Shown in pieces: positions 43,716-57,333 of a stretch of 64,000 nucleotides of DNA. The translations under genes were made by a program, and so were the position numbers. The stretch spans positions 230,154 through 294,153 of the forward strand of contig NZ_FTNN01000001.1 in assembly GCF_900156405.1 (NCBI RefSeq). Reading direction: 5' to 3'. The notes under the pieces are model-generated. The model was not told where the DNA came from. It saw nothing but the letters and a program-made list of their open reading frames with translations, and made no database searches. The DNA comes from Shewanella morhuae (GTDB lineage Bacteria > Pseudomonadota > Gammaproteobacteria > Enterobacterales > Shewanellaceae). Every line of letters begins with the position of its first letter. The stretch's first letter is position 1.

Positions 43716-44612
43716 ATGACTTCCCATACTGCGCCATCAACCTCATTTTCGACTACCGAACCTTTTACTACCAAGCTTTCAACAACGGATGTTGAGCCGT
43801 TACTGAAAATGATGGAAACATTGCGCGACCCACAAACAGGTTGTCCGTGGGATAAGGCGCAAACCTTCCAAACGATAGTGCCCTTTACCTTAGAGGAAAC
43901 CTATGAGGTCGCCGACACCATAGAGCGTTTAGCGTGGGATGAGTTACCCGATGAGCTAGGGGATTTATTATTTCAAATCGTATTCTATTGTCAGCTAGGT
44001 AAAGAGCAGGGGCTGTTCGATTTTGCCACTGTGATAGAGAAAATCAGCGACAAGCTCACTCGCCGTCATCCCCATGTATTTGGTGATAAAAATTTACAAA
44101 TAGGCGATAGTGCCCAAACGATGAAAGCCAATTGGGAGGCGATTAAAGTCCTTGAACGTGAACAAAAGGCGCTACAAGCGGCTGATGGAGCTAAAACGGA
44201 TATCATTGTTTCTGCATTAGACAATATTCCCCGCAGCCAACCTGCATTGTCTCGCGCCATCAAAATTCAGCAAAGAGTCGCGCGAGTCGGATTTGATTGG
44301 GCTGAGCTTGAGCCTGTGGTCGCTAAAATCCACGAAGAAATCGATGAAGTGTTGCATGAAGTCAATCAACCCGAGCAAGACCAAGCAAAAGTGCAGTCCG
44401 AAATGGGCGATTTATTATTTGCTGTGGTGAATTTAGCTCGTCACCTTAAGGTCGACCCAGAGCAAGCATTACGTCAAGCCAACCTTAAATTTGAACTCCG
44501 TTTTCGTGGTGTTGAACAGTTGGCGAGTGACAGCGGTAAAAGCATGCAAGAGCACACATTAATGGAGCTAGATACCTATTGGGACCAAGTAAAAGCAACT
44601 GAGCCAAGATAA
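43716..44612 (+). CDS. mazG: Nucleoside triphosphate pyrophosphohydrolase MazG
   Basis: 298 residues from the ATG at 43716, preceded by AAAGGA. It hydrolyses (d)NTPs to monophosphates. Two MazG repeats: the first has CPWDKAQTFQTIVPFTLEETYEV and DELPDELGDLLFQIVFY, the second IHEEIDEVLHEV and EMGDLLFAVVNLARHL; both keep EExxE/ExxD metal residues. An N-terminal Ser/Thr-rich stretch of about 30 residues precedes the domain. Upstream of pyrG, as in E. coli. Confidence 0.95.
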   Translation: MTSHTAPSTSFSTTEPFTTKLSTTDVEPLLKMMETLRDPQTGCPWDKAQTFQTIVPFTLEETYEVADTIERLAWDELPDELGDLLFQIVFYCQLGKEQGLFDFATVIEKISDKLTRRHPHVFGDKNLQIGDSAQTMKANWEAIKVLEREQKALQAADGAKTDIIVSALDNIPRSQPALSRAIKIQQRVARVGFDWAELEPVVAKIHEEIDEVLHEVNQPEQDQAKVQSEMGDLLFAVVNLARHLKVDPEQALRQANLKFELRFRGVEQLASDSGKSMQEHTLMELDTYWDQVKATEPR

Positions 44613-44680
44613 ACGGCAAATTATCCCGATTGGTGTTTGTCGAATCGACTCGTCTTTGGTATACTACTGCCCCGTCCTAG

Positions 44681-46366
<1,686 letters not shown>

Positions 46367-46374
46367 GAATATTT

Positions 46375-46408
46375 GAGGCCGGACCCGCGACAGTGGGGCC
46401 GGCCTTTT
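46375..46408 (+). terminator. pyrG terminator
   Basis: GGCCGGACCC... pairs with ...GGGGCCGGCC followed by TTTT; a GC-rich hairpin about ten bases after the stop. Confidence 0.82.
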
Positions 46409-46578
46409 GCTACACTCATCTGCTCATTAACGATAAAACTTAATACCTCTGGGTATAACTCTGTGTATCAACGTCATCCGTATTGAAAGTAAGTTACAAA
46501 TAGTATGTTGATGATTCAGTGCTATGTGGGAGATTTATTCCTATAGGTATTAATTTTTTCTTTTATTTTTAAACTTAA

Positions 46579-47886
<1,308 letters not shown>

Positions 47887-47901
47887 TTTAACGTTTGATT
47901 T

Positions 47902-47930
47902 AAAAAGGCCACCACTTGGTGGCCTTTTTT
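47902..47930 (+). terminator. eno terminator
   Basis: AAAAAGGCCACC, loop ACTT, GGTGGCCTTTTT: a perfect 12-base hairpin with a T tract, 16 bases after the eno stop. Confidence 0.92.
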
Positions 47931-47985
47931 GTTGTACTATCTGCAGTATATTTTTTTAATCCAAGATACTGACGCTAATTCCTCC

Positions 47986-48285
47986 ATGAAATTTTTTGTC
48001 ATTGCACTCATAGTGCTACTCGCTTTACTGCAATTTCGACTTTGGACGGGAAACAATAGCCTGCCCGAATACTTCGTCCTGGAAAAGCAAATTGCCGCCC
48101 AGCAGGATGGTAACGCCAAGCTTAATGAGCGTAACCAAGTGCTAAAGGAAGAGATTATCGACTTGAAAAGCGGCACTGAAGCTATTGAAGAACGTGCGCG
48201 CAACGAACTCGGTATGGTGAAAGAAGGTGAAACCTTTTATCGCGTCGTGGGTGGCGATCGCTCAGTATCGAATCCATCTCAGTAA
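47986..48285 (+). CDS. ftsB: Cell division protein FtsB
   Basis: 99 residues from the ATG at 47986; the frame is open further left but that part overlaps the eno terminator. One membrane helix (MKFFVIALIVLLALLQFRLW), then a periplasmic coiled coil (LEKQIAAQQDGNAKLNERNQ...) and the conserved IEERARNELGMVKEGETFYRV. It forms the FtsQLB divisome complex. Twelve bases before ispD. Confidence 0.95.
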   Translation: MKFFVIALIVLLALLQFRLWTGNNSLPEYFVLEKQIAAQQDGNAKLNERNQVLKEEIIDLKSGTEAIEERARNELGMVKEGETFYRVVGGDRSVSNPSQ

Positions 48286-48297
48286 TATGGAGTTAGG

Positions 48298-49077
48298 ATG
48301 ACAGCGTTAGAATGTGTGGAGCATGGATTAATTACCTCAGCTAATCTTGAAAACCAATCTGAACCCGCTATTCAAATTGAGCATGTGACTCAGGCTGTGG
48401 TGGCCATTGTTCCTGCGGCGGGTATTGGCAGCCGTATGGGCGCTGATAGGCCTAAACAATACCTTGAAGTTTGTGGCCAGAGCATTCTTGCTCATACCTT
48501 AGATAGACTGCTTTCCCACCCGCAAATTTCTCAAGTGATTGTGGCTTTACATCCTGATGATGATATTTTCGACTCCTTGCCTCAGGCTATCCATCCTAAG
48601 TTAATCAAAGTATTAGGGGGAGGAGAGCGCGCTGATTCTGTATTGGCGGCCTTGCAGCTTGCACCGCAAAACAGTTGGGCCTTAGTGCATGATGCAGCAA
48701 GGCCGTGTTTAACTGCAGCTGATATTGATAAGTTACTCGCATCCCGAAGGCAATTCCCCCAAGGTGCTATTTTAGCTATGCCAGTACGAGATACGATGAA
48801 GCGTGCGAATCAGCTGGGTGAAATAGGCACGACAGTATGTCGTGATGATTTATGGCATGCACTGACGCCGCAGTTGTTTCCGACAGGGCAACTAAAAGGT
48901 TATCTCAATGCTGCTATGGCCGCCGGCGCGGTCGTGACAGATGAAGCATCGGCAATGGAATGGGCAGGAATATCACCTGGGCTCGTTTCTGGCCGTGCCG
49001 ACAATATTAAAGTGACTCACCCTGATGATTTTGGGTTAGCTGAACTATTTTTAATGCGCGCGTTATCGTCGCGGTAA
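48298..49077 (+). CDS. ispD: 2-C-methyl-D-erythritol 4-phosphate cytidylyltransferase
   Basis: 259 residues. Third step of the MEP isoprenoid pathway. CTP loop AIVPAAGIGSRMGADRPKQY, then VHDAARPCLTAADIDKLL and a C-terminal DEASAMEWAG, KVTHPDDFGLAELFL. About 25 residues longer at the N-terminus than E. coli IspD, but GGAGTTAGG just before this ATG makes it the likely start. Confidence 0.97.
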   Translation: MTALECVEHGLITSANLENQSEPAIQIEHVTQAVVAIVPAAGIGSRMGADRPKQYLEVCGQSILAHTLDRLLSHPQISQVIVALHPDDDIFDSLPQAIHPKLIKVLGGGERADSVLAALQLAPQNSWALVHDAARPCLTAADIDKLLASRRQFPQGAILAMPVRDTMKRANQLGEIGTTVCRDDLWHALTPQLFPTGQLKGYLNAAMAAGAVVTDEASAMEWAGISPGLVSGRADNIKVTHPDDFGLAELFLMRALSSR

Positions 49078-49108
49078 ACAAAACTAAACAATAAATTAGG
49101 AGCAATAA

Positions 49109-49594
49109 ATGAAAATCCGTATTGGTCATGGTTTCGATGTTCATAAGTTTGGCGCGGCACAACCCCTTATTCTCTGTGGTGTTAACGTGCCCTATGAGAC
49201 AGGCCTAATGGCGCATTCCGATGGTGACGTAGTGCTGCATGCTATTTCTGATGCGATTCTAGGCGCATTAGCATTGGGTGACATTGGTAAACATTTTCCT
49301 GACACAGATGCTGCCTATAAAGGTGCTGATAGCCGTGTATTGCTACGTCATTGCTATGCTTTAGCCCAAGCGAAAGGGTTTGAATTAGGTAATCTCGATG
49401 TCACTATTATCGCCCAAGCTCCTAAAATGGCGCCACACATTGAAGCAATGCGGAAAGTATTAGTTACTGATTTAACAGCAAAACTTGACGATATTAATGT
49501 CAAGGCGACCACAACTGAACAGCTAGGATTTACCGGACGTAAAGAAGGTATAGCGGTAGAAGCCGTGGTACTGATGGTCCGTAAACACGATTAA
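49109..49594 (+). CDS. ispF: 2-C-methyl-D-erythritol 2,4-cyclodiphosphate synthase
   Basis: 161 residues. Cyclises the MEP-pathway intermediate. Zinc residues in [12 protein letters not shown] (Asp and His) and [18 protein letters not shown] (His); [18 protein letters not shown] at the end is the CMP-binding signature. TAGGAGC ribosome site. Follows ispD and precedes truD, as in E. coli. Confidence 0.98.
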   Translation: MKIRIGHGFDVHKFGAAQPLILCGVNVPYETGLMAHSDGDVVLHAISDAILGALALGDIGKHFPDTDAAYKGADSRVLLRHCYALAQAKGFELGNLDVTIIAQAPKMAPHIEAMRKVLVTDLTAKLDDINVKATTTEQLGFTGRKEGIAVEAVVLMVRKHD

Positions 49595-49614
49595 CTTGAG
49601 AGTAAAAGAGTCCC

Positions 49615-50757
49615 ATGAGCGAATTACATTATCTGTATGGCAAACCTTTAGGTACAGCAGATCTAAGAACCCAAAATAGCGATTTTATCGTGAAAGAGAT
49701 TTTACCTTTTAGCCCAACGGGTGAAGGTGAACATCATATGCTGCATGTACGTAAAGAGGGTTTTAATACAGTACAAGTGGCTGAAATGATCGCTAAGTTC
49801 GCTAAAGTGCATCCCAAAGAAGTCACTTACGCGGGGCAAAAAGACAAAAATGCCATCACAGAACAATGGTTTGGTGTACGTATTCCGGGTAAAGAAACGC
49901 CGCTTTGGAATGATCTCAATAGCGAGCGTTTAACCATTTTATCAAGCAGTCGTCACAGTAAAAAACTGCGTATTGGCGCTTTGCTGGGTAACCGCTTTAT
50001 TTTAACGCTGCGAAATGTCACCCACGTTGAAGACATTATTAGTCGTATCGAAAAAGTCGCTCAGATTGGAGTACCTAATTATTTTGGTGAGCAGCGGTTT
50101 GGTCATGATGGCAAAAACTTAGTCTTTGGCCGCCAAATGATGGCGGGTAAGAAAGTTAAAGATAGAAATAAACGCAGCATGTATTTGTCTGCCGTGCGCT
50201 CAAATCTATTTAATACCGTTGTGTCATACCGTTTAGCCAACCATGGCACTAAGCCTCTCGCGGGTGATTGTGTGATGTTAGCGGGGAGTAAAAGCTTTTT
50301 CGTGACGCCAGAGTGGGATTTGGTCGTATTAAAACGCCTTATTGAAAAAGACATTCAATTATCTGCACCGTTATGGGGCCGTGGCATGATGCTGCCTCAA
50401 GGCGAAGCTGCTGCAGTAGAAACCTTAGCTTTGACTGAACTGGCTGACGATTGTTATGGTCTTGAACATGCAGGATTAGAGCAGGAGCGCCGGCCATTAC
50501 TCCTTGAGCCACAAGCGCTTAAGTATGAGCAAACCGCTGAGGGCTTAGTGCTGGAGTTTGTATTGCCTGCTGGCAGTTTCGCGACCTCGTTATTGAGAGA
50601 ATTAGTCAATTATCAAGATGTGAAAGAGCAGCAATGGCAAGCGACACTGGTGCAGGAGCCCGTATCTGAGACAACAACTGTCAACATAGCAGCTAATACA
50701 ACTGCAACTAAGATTGAAAATACTGAAGCTGCATCTAGCATTGAAGCCAAATTATGA
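49615..50757 (+). CDS. truD: tRNA pseudouridine(13) synthase TruD
   Basis: 380 residues. Makes pseudouridine 13 in tRNA-Glu. Catalytic motif [18 protein letters not shown] (Asp in AGQKD) and [15 protein letters not shown] are intact. Ends with an Ala/Thr-rich tail of about 35 residues not found in E. coli TruD (349 residues). The tail's end overlaps the surE ATG by four bases, so it is translationally relevant. Confidence 0.96.
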   Translation: MSELHYLYGKPLGTADLRTQNSDFIVKEILPFSPTGEGEHHMLHVRKEGFNTVQVAEMIAKFAKVHPKEVTYAGQKDKNAITEQWFGVRIPGKETPLWNDLNSERLTILSSSRHSKKLRIGALLGNRFILTLRNVTHVEDIISRIEKVAQIGVPNYFGEQRFGHDGKNLVFGRQMMAGKKVKDRNKRSMYLSAVRSNLFNTVVSYRLANHGTKPLAGDCVMLAGSKSFFVTPEWDLVVLKRLIEKDIQLSAPLWGRGMMLPQGEAAAVETLALTELADDCYGLEHAGLEQERRPLLLEPQALKYEQTAEGLVLEFVLPAGSFATSLLRELVNYQDVKEQQWQATLVQEPVSETTTVNIAANTTATKIENTEAASSIEAKL

Positions 50758-51503
50758 TCCGTATCCTTGTAAGCAACGATGATGGAATTAATGCGCCGGG
50801 CATCAAAGCACTATCTGAGGCGATGGCTGAAATTGCCACAGTGTTAACCGTGGGGCCCGATCGTAATTGTTCTGGGGCAAGTAACTCATTAACCTTGACT
50901 AATCCATTAAGAATTAATAGGTTAGATAATGGTTACATTTCAGTCCACGGTACACCGACCGATTGCGTTCATTTAGCAATTCGTGAATTGTATGACGGCG
51001 AGCCCGACATGGTGGTTTCAGGCATCAATGCGGGCGCGAACATGGGTGATGATACCTTATATTCTGGGACGGTAGCTGCTGCGATGGAAGGGCGTTTTTT
51101 AGGTTTCCCTGCGGTTGCGATTTCGCTTGATGGTCGAAAATTTGAACATTATCAGACTGCGGCTGTATATGCGCGGCGGATAGTGCAAGGATTACTCGCT
51201 CAACCTTTGGCAAAGGATCAGATTTTAAATGTGAATGTACCAGATTTACCTCTTGATCAAATTAAAGGCATAAGAGTGACTCGCCTTGGCGCTCGAGATA
51301 AGGCTGAAGGTGTTGTACGAACCCAAGATCCTGCCGGACGAGAGATATTTTGGCTTGGCCCACCAGGACCAGAGCAGGATGCAAGTGAAGGCACTGATTT
51401 TCATGCCATCGCCAATGGTTACGTTTCTATTACACCTTTGACGGTAGATTTGACCGCTTATGGACAATTATCGGCATTGCAAAATTGGGTAGATAAAATA
51501 TGA
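50754..51503 (+). CDS. surE: 5'/3'-nucleotidase SurE
   Basis: 249 residues. Metal site [14 protein letters not shown] at the N-terminus, [28 protein letters not shown] and [19 protein letters not shown]. Phosphatase acting on nucleotides and short polyphosphate, important in stationary phase. Overlaps truD and pcm by four bases each. Confidence 0.98.
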   Translation: MIRILVSNDDGINAPGIKALSEAMAEIATVLTVGPDRNCSGASNSLTLTNPLRINRLDNGYISVHGTPTDCVHLAIRELYDGEPDMVVSGINAGANMGDDTLYSGTVAAAMEGRFLGFPAVAISLDGRKFEHYQTAAVYARRIVQGLLAQPLAKDQILNVNVPDLPLDQIKGIRVTRLGARDKAEGVVRTQDPAGREIFWLGPPGPEQDASEGTDFHAIANGYVSITPLTVDLTAYGQLSALQNWVDKI

Positions 51504-52135
51504 CTCGAGTTGCCTTAACATCGGCGGTGAATTTAGCTAAAAAGCTTCATGATGCGGGTATTCGCAATCAAGCCGTGTTAAAGGCGATATCGTGTACGCC
51601 ACGGGAAATGTTTCTCGACAATGCCTTAGCCCACAAAGCCTATGAAAATACTGCTTTGCCTATTGGCCAAGGCCAAACTATTTCACAGCCTTACATAGTG
51701 GCTCGCATGACTGAGCTCCTATTACATAAGATGCCACAGCGGGTCTTAGAGGTCGGTACGGGATCGGGCTATCAGGCGGCAATTTTAGCGCAGTTAGTCC
51801 CGCAACTGTGTACCGTTGAGCGGATAAAAGGGCTACAAATTCAAGCTCGGCAGCGCTTAAAACGCTTAGATTTACATAATGTATCGTTTAAATATGGTGA
51901 TGGTTGGCTAGGCTGGTCTAATCGTGGTCCATTCGATGCCATTATGGTGACTGCGGCAGCGGCGACCATCCCAGAGGCTTTATTGTCGCAACTCACCGAA
52001 GGTGGAGTGTTAGTTTTACCTGTGGGAGAGGATACCCAGCAATTGATGAGAATAACTCGAACTGCAGACCGCTTTAGTTCTGAAGTTATTGAAACGGTAA
52101 AATTTGTGCCGCTGATTAATGGGGAGCTAGCTTAA
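51500..52135 (+). CDS. pcm: Protein-L-isoaspartate O-methyltransferase
   Basis: 211 residues. Repairs isoaspartyl residues in aged proteins with SAM. Motif [19 protein letters not shown], the upstream [19 protein letters not shown] and [16 protein letters not shown] are intact. Start [16 protein letters not shown] overlaps the end of surE (ATGA). Confidence 0.97.
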   Translation: MTRVALTSAVNLAKKLHDAGIRNQAVLKAISCTPREMFLDNALAHKAYENTALPIGQGQTISQPYIVARMTELLLHKMPQRVLEVGTGSGYQAAILAQLVPQLCTVERIKGLQIQARQRLKRLDLHNVSFKYGDGWLGWSNRGPFDAIMVTAAAATIPEALLSQLTEGGVLVLPVGEDTQQLMRITRTADRFSSEVIETVKFVPLINGELA

Positions 52136-52224
52136 TGGCATTATGCCCCTGTCCTGTATAAATATCTTTGTGGTCGCACTTTTCTCATCATAAACAGTAA
52201 TGCAACCCGACCAAGGAGTTTTTA

Positions 52225-53121
52225 TTGTTCAATGCAGGTTTACTCCTAAACCTATGTTTTATATTTCTGCTTGTAGGCTGTAGCTTTCAGGCCAGCCGGC
52301 CTGCACCTGTCGAAAATGCCTCTCACAGTTATGCTAAAAATGGCAGAGGCCACATTAAATCGAATTCATATAAGGTTAAAAAAGGTGACACGCTTTACTC
52401 TATTTCTTGGGCGGCAGGAAAAGATTTCTCTGAAATAGCCAAATTAAACCAATTAGATAACGCTTATACAATCTATCCCGGACAGGTGTTATCTCTCACA
52501 ACGGCTAAGAACAGCGTTAAATCAAAACCACCCACTATAGATGGCAGAACCACGACGCCTAAGAGTCGAGCTGGAGGTAAAGCCATTGAAAATCAGTCTG
52601 TTAAATCAGTTTCAAAAACTGATATCCAGTTAAAGCAAGAACAAAAAATAACACTTGATCAGAAAGTAAAGCCTGCGTACTCTGTAACAAGTTCAAAACA
52701 AAGTGTTAACGATATTCGGGTCGCACCTACTTCAACACTGCCAACGAGCGTGAGTCGGTGGGAGTGGCCAGTAAAAGGAGCGTTAATCGGAACTTACTCT
52801 GCCAATGAGCAGGGAAATAAAGGAATTAAGATTGCAGGAAATCGGGGAGATATCATCAAAGCTGCTGCAGATGGGCGGGTGGTATATGCGGGAAATGCTC
52901 TTAGGGGTTACGGTAATTTGGTCATTATTAAGCATAGTGACGATTACTTGAGCGCTTATGCTCATACGGATACGATCTTAGTCAAAGAGAAACAACATGT
53001 CCTCGCTGGGCAAACTGTTGCGAAAATGGGTAATACGGGTGCGAATCGGGTAATGTTACATTTTGAAATTCGTTACCATGGAAAATCTGTAAACCCACTT
53101 ACTTATTTACCTAAACAATGA
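52225..53121 (+). CDS. nlpD: Lipoprotein NlpD, divisome activator with LysM and degenerate M23 domain
   Basis: 298 residues, begun at a TTG with AAGGAG seven bases upstream; the nearby ATG is out of frame. Lipobox FLLVGC at residues about 15-20. LysM domain (YKVKKGDTLYSISWAAG, about 50-95), a lysine/serine-rich linker, then an M23/LytM domain (about 175-298) ending LHFEIRYHGKSVNPLTYLP. The catalytic HxxxD is replaced (GNKGIKI), so it should activate the amidase AmiC rather than cut peptidoglycan. Shorter than E. coli NlpD (379). Its 3' half usually contains the main rpoS promoter. Confidence 0.93.
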   Translation: MFNAGLLLNLCFIFLLVGCSFQASRPAPVENASHSYAKNGRGHIKSNSYKVKKGDTLYSISWAAGKDFSEIAKLNQLDNAYTIYPGQVLSLTTAKNSVKSKPPTIDGRTTTPKSRAGGKAIENQSVKSVSKTDIQLKQEQKITLDQKVKPAYSVTSSKQSVNDIRVAPTSTLPTSVSRWEWPVKGALIGTYSANEQGNKGIKIAGNRGDIIKAAADGRVVYAGNALRGYGNLVIIKHSDDYLSAYAHTDTILVKEKQHVLAGQTVAKMGNTGANRVMLHFEIRYHGKSVNPLTYLPKQ

Positions 53122-53201
53122 TGGTTTAGGGCCTTGTTGGCAAATGGAGGATATAAAATTGTAATTATTCAGCTAGTTAATTAGGTTTGGGAGATTTAAT
53201 T

Positions 53202-54179
53202 ATGAGTCGCACAAATAGCACTGCCGCAGAAGCACTAGTCGATTTTTCCATTGAAACCGTAGACATTGATCTTGAAAAAGACGTCAACCCTGATTTAGTC
53301 CAAGAATTAGGTATAGAACAACAAGTCCAAGAAGACCTTCAAAAAAATCTTGATGCCACTCAACTTTATTTAGGTGAGATCGGTTTTTCCCCATTGCTTA
53401 GCGCAGAAGAAGAAGTTTACTTTTCCCGTAAAGCCTTAAAAGGCTGTGCCAAATCCCGTAATCGCATGATTGAAAGTAATTTACGTCTGGTCGTTAAGAT
53501 TGCACGCCGTTACAACAATCGTGGTTTAGCTCTGCTTGATCTTATTGAAGAAGGCAATTTAGGCTTAATTCGCGCCGTCGAGAAGTTTGATCCCGAAAGA
53601 GGTTTCCGTTTTTCAACCTATGCGACTTGGTGGATTAGACAAACCATTGAACGTGCAATTATGAACCAAACTCGCACTATTCGTTTGCCCATCCATGTTG
53701 TTAAAGAGTTGAACGTGTACTTGCGTACAGCCCGCGAGTTAGCGCAAAAACTCGATCACGAGCCTACAGCAGAAGAAATCGCTGAAAAATTACAGGTTTC
53801 TAGTTCAGATGTTAGTCGTATGCTTAAATTGAATGAAAAAATTACCTCTGTGGATACCCCATTAGGCGGTGATAGCGAGAAGGCATTACTGGATATTTTA
53901 GCCGATGATGATAGTGTTGGTCCTGATTATAAAGTGCAAGATGAAGACATTTCTAACTCAATTGTTAAGTGGCTTAATGAGCTCAATACTAAACAAAGAG
54001 AAGTATTAGCTCGTCGTTTTGGTTTGTTAGGTTATGAACCTTCTACGCTTGAAGATGTGGGGGCTGAAATTGGGTTAACTCGTGAACGCGTACGCCAAAT
54101 CCAAGTGGAAGCGCTAAAACGTCTACGTGACTTATTAGGATCGCAAGGCTTATCGGTTGAAGCTTTATTTCGAGACTAA
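53202..54179 (+). CDS. rpoS: RNA polymerase sigma factor RpoS
   Basis: 325 residues from ATG 53202 (GGGAG upstream). Region 1.2 [21 protein letters not shown], region 2 [25 protein letters not shown]...[32 protein letters not shown], region 4 [28 protein letters not shown]. Stationary-phase/general stress sigma factor. Intact, normal length, so RpoS-dependent control should be functional. Confidence 0.98.
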   Translation: MSRTNSTAAEALVDFSIETVDIDLEKDVNPDLVQELGIEQQVQEDLQKNLDATQLYLGEIGFSPLLSAEEEVYFSRKALKGCAKSRNRMIESNLRLVVKIARRYNNRGLALLDLIEEGNLGLIRAVEKFDPERGFRFSTYATWWIRQTIERAIMNQTRTIRLPIHVVKELNVYLRTARELAQKLDHEPTAEEIAEKLQVSSSDVSRMLKLNEKITSVDTPLGGDSEKALLDILADDDSVGPDYKVQDEDISNSIVKWLNELNTKQREVLARRFGLLGYEPSTLEDVGAEIGLTRERVRQIQVEALKRLRDLLGSQGLSVEALFRD

Positions 54180-54250
54180 CGGTAGTTTTCTGCAGCTCTT
54201 TGGAGAGTGCCAGATAATCCCATTAGTGTTTGATGCGGGAGATAAAGTAA

Positions 54251-54280
54251 AACGCCCACATTGTGGGCGTTATTGTTTTC
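54251..54280 (+). terminator. rpoS terminator
   Basis: AACGCCCACA / TGTGGGCGTT hairpin (54251-54271) followed by a T-rich stretch. Confidence 0.8.
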
Positions 54281-54364
54281 ATTATTTTTTAGATATTTAT
54301 TCTAAACAGATTCAATAAAAACCGTTATATCAACTCGCTCAATCCACTCATTCAATCAAATCAG

Positions 54365-56935
54365 TTAGCTCAAACGTTTCAGTTCATAGAGTAAATCAAG
54401 TGCCTGTTTTGGAGTTAGATTATCTGGGTTAATACTGCTTAACTTCGTTAACGCTGGGTTTTCAAGAGGCTCAGGTAATGCGAGTAAGCTTTGGATTGGC
54501 GTTTTTGTACCTTCTGATTGATGATCACGACTCTCTAATTGTTGTAACTTATGTTTAGCCGCTTTAATCACTTTACTGGGCACGCCAGCTAGTGCTGCAA
54601 CTTGTAAACCGTAACTTTTACTGGCCGCGCCTTCCTGTACTGCATGCATAAAAGCAATGGTGTCTTCGTGCTCAATAGCATCAAGGTGCACATTATAAAC
54701 ACCGGCAATGAGTTCAGGTAACTGAGTAAGCTCAAAATAATGTGTTGCGAATAAGGTCATGGCTCCGACCTGCTGGGCTAAATATTCTGCTGCTGACCAA
54801 GCGAGCGATAAGCCATCATATGTCGATGTCCCGCGGCCAATTTCATCCATTAATACTAGGCTGCTAGCCGTGGCGTTGTGCAAAATATTAGCCGTTTCAG
54901 TCATTTCTACCATAAAGGTTGAGCGGCCAGATGCTAAATCATCTGATGCACCAATACGCGTAAATATGCGATCAATAGGGCCTATAAGGGCATATTCGGC
55001 AGGGACAAAACAGCCAATATGTGCCATAAGCGTAATCAAGGCCACTTGGCGCATGTACGTTGATTTACCACCCATATTAGGGCCCGTAACAATCAACATA
55101 CGTCTTTGAGGGTGCAAGGTGACTGGGTTAGCGATAAAAGGCGTTTGGCTGACGCGCTCAACCACAGGGTGACGACCTGCATTAATTTTCACACCAATAT
55201 CTAGGCTTAATTCAGGGCAGGTGTAGCCTAAAGTTTCTGCGCGCTCGGCAAAGTTACTTAACACATCAAGCTCAGCTGCTGCTCGTGCAAAAGCTTGTAA
55301 TTCATGTAATTTTGGTAAGATTAGATCGAATAACTGTTCCCATAACTGTTTTTCGAGTGCCAGTGCTTTACCTTGGCTCGACAACACTTTTTCTTCGTAT
55401 ACCTTAAGTTCGGGCGTGATATAACGCTCCATATTTTTAAGAGTCTGGCGACGTTGGTAATCAAGCGGTACTTGTGCTGATTGTAGGCGGCTTACTTCAA
55501 TGTAATAACCGTGTACGCGGTTATAACCTACTTTAAGTGTATTGATACCAGTACGTTCCTTCTCTCTGGCTTCGAGTTGTACTAAATAGTCACTCGCACC
55601 TTCACTTAGTGCCCGCCATTCATCTAATTCGCTGTTGTAACCTTCACGGATCACGCCGCCATCGCGGATGAGCATCGGCGGGTTATCTACTATTGCGCGC
55701 TCGAGTAGCATTTGTTGCTCAGGAAATTCGCCCAAGTATTGACATAATTTGACTGTATGTGGTGCGCTTAGTGTGCTTAAACTCTGTTGCAATTCAGGTA
55801 ATAAACTCAGAGCTTGGCGCAAACGGGCAAAATCCCTTGGACGCGCGGTGCGCAGGGCAAGTCTTGCCATGATACGTTCGATATCACCAAGTGCTTTTAA
55901 CTGTTCATGCAGGCTCACGTGAGCTGTGTTATCGAGCAGTTCTGTTATGGCCTGTTGGCGTGCGCGAATTTGATTTGGATCGCGCAGCGGTTGATGGATC
56001 CAGCGCTGCAACATGCGGCTGCCCATAGGCGTTGCCGTGTTATCCAAAACGGCGGCTAAGGTATTATCGCGACCACCAGCAAGATTTTGGGTGAGCTCTA
56101 AGTTACGACGAGTTGCGGCATCCAACACGATGCTATCGCTTTGATTAAAGCGAGTAATAGCATTGATATGGGGTAGTGCTGTGCGCTGGGTATCTTTGAC
56201 ATATTGCATCAAACAACCCGCCGCCTGTAAGGATAGACGTGCATCAGCGACCCCAAAACCATGCAAATCTTTCGTGCCAAACTGGTTCAGCAATAGTTTA
56301 AGGCTAGTGTCGTAATCAAACTCCCATTCTGGGCGACGGCGTTTACCTTTAAAACCGCTGAGCAACCCAAGTGCACTAAAATCTTCACTGTAGAGAATTT
56401 CTACTGGGTTTGTGCGTTGTAACTCAGCTTCTAATGATTCTATGGTATCAAGCTCGGCAATGACAAAACGTCCAGATGACACATCTAACGTCGCATAACC
56501 AAAGCCAATCTTACCTTGATAAACCGCCGCTAACAGGTTGTCTTGGCGTTCTTGCAGCAGTGCTTCGTCGGTTAATGTTCCTGGCGTGACGATACGTACT
56601 ACTTTACGTTCAACCGGCCCTTTAGAGGTTGCCGGATCGCCAATTTGTTCGCATATGGCCACCGATTGGCCAATTTGAACTAATTTTGCAAGATAGCCTT
56701 CTACAGCATGGTAAGGGAGCCCAGCCATGGGAATTGGGTCGCCACCACTTTTACCCCGTGCCGTGAGTGAAATGCCCAATAGTTCAGACGCCCGTTTAGT
56801 ATCATCATAAAATAACTCGTAAAAGTCACCCATTCGGTAGAACAGCAACATGTCGTGATGTTCTGCTTTCATCGCCAAGTATTGACGCATCATAGGGGTA
56901 TGTTTTTCTAAATCATTGGTATCAATTGCATTCAT
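54365..56935 (-). CDS. mutS: DNA mismatch repair protein MutS
   Basis: 856 residues. Mismatch-contact motif [11 protein letters not shown] (Phe-x-Glu) near residue 35, connector and lever/clamp domains, Walker [16 protein letters not shown] (near 620), [15 protein letters not shown] and ATHYFELT, C-terminal dimer helix. Recognises mispairs and recruits MutL. Convergent with rpoS, divergent from recA. Confidence 0.98.
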   Translation of the reverse strand: MNAIDTNDLEKHTPMMRQYLAMKAEHHDMLLFYRMGDFYELFYDDTKRASELLGISLTARGKSGGDPIPMAGLPYHAVEGYLAKLVQIGQSVAICEQIGDPATSKGPVERKVVRIVTPGTLTDEALLQERQDNLLAAVYQGKIGFGYATLDVSSGRFVIAELDTIESLEAELQRTNPVEILYSEDFSALGLLSGFKGKRRRPEWEFDYDTSLKLLLNQFGTKDLHGFGVADARLSLQAAGCLMQYVKDTQRTALPHINAITRFNQSDSIVLDAATRRNLELTQNLAGGRDNTLAAVLDNTATPMGSRMLQRWIHQPLRDPNQIRARQQAITELLDNTAHVSLHEQLKALGDIERIMARLALRTARPRDFARLRQALSLLPELQQSLSTLSAPHTVKLCQYLGEFPEQQMLLERAIVDNPPMLIRDGGVIREGYNSELDEWRALSEGASDYLVQLEAREKERTGINTLKVGYNRVHGYYIEVSRLQSAQVPLDYQRRQTLKNMERYITPELKVYEEKVLSSQGKALALEKQLWEQLFDLILPKLHELQAFARAAAELDVLSNFAERAETLGYTCPELSLDIGVKINAGRHPVVERVSQTPFIANPVTLHPQRRMLIVTGPNMGGKSTYMRQVALITLMAHIGCFVPAEYALIGPIDRIFTRIGASDDLASGRSTFMVEMTETANILHNATASSLVLMDEIGRGTSTYDGLSLAWSAAEYLAQQVGAMTLFATHYFELTQLPELIAGVYNVHLDAIEHEDTIAFMHAVQEGAASKSYGLQVAALAGVPSKVIKAAKHKLQQLESRDHQSEGTKTPIQSLLALPEPLENPALTKLSSINPDNLTPKQALDLLYELKRLS

Positions 56936-57333
56936 TAAATCGTTATCGTCCGTTGTGACTGCCTAAAGGCGATATCAGTTTGCTAGTGTGATTCGGCGCT
57001 ATACCCAGCAGGAGACTGCTTTGTAAATTTAACCTAAAAAATCACTCAAAATTAGTTATGCCAATCTTAGCAATAATTTATCTAAAATTGCGCTCTTAAG
57101 TATGTATATTCGGTAAAGTGATAGCTTATCTGATTTTATTTTTGCTAAAACCTTAGCCAGATTGAAAAATGTCCTAAGCTAAAAATAATTCAGTCACAGG
57201 TCTTGATACTGTATGATTGTACAGTATACTAAGCAGCAGAATTAAGGCAAAAAGCCCTGCTTTTTGAATTACCCGTTTTTAAATTGAATATCACTTTTGA
57301 CAGCTTATGGCTTGTCTTAATGAGGGAACTGGA
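56936..57333. other. 398-base divergent gap between mutS and recA
   Basis: AT-rich and gene-free. It contains the recA promoter and LexA box (57203-57230) and the recA leader; the mutS promoter should be here but was not identified. Confidence 0.7.
57203..57230 (+). promoter_or_regulatory. recA promoter with LexA box in the spacer
   Basis: TTGATA (-35, 57203-57208), the LexA box CTGTATGATTGTACAG (57209-57224) and TATACT (-10, 57225-57230) abut one another. The 16-base operator fills the spacer exactly. Confidence 0.9.
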
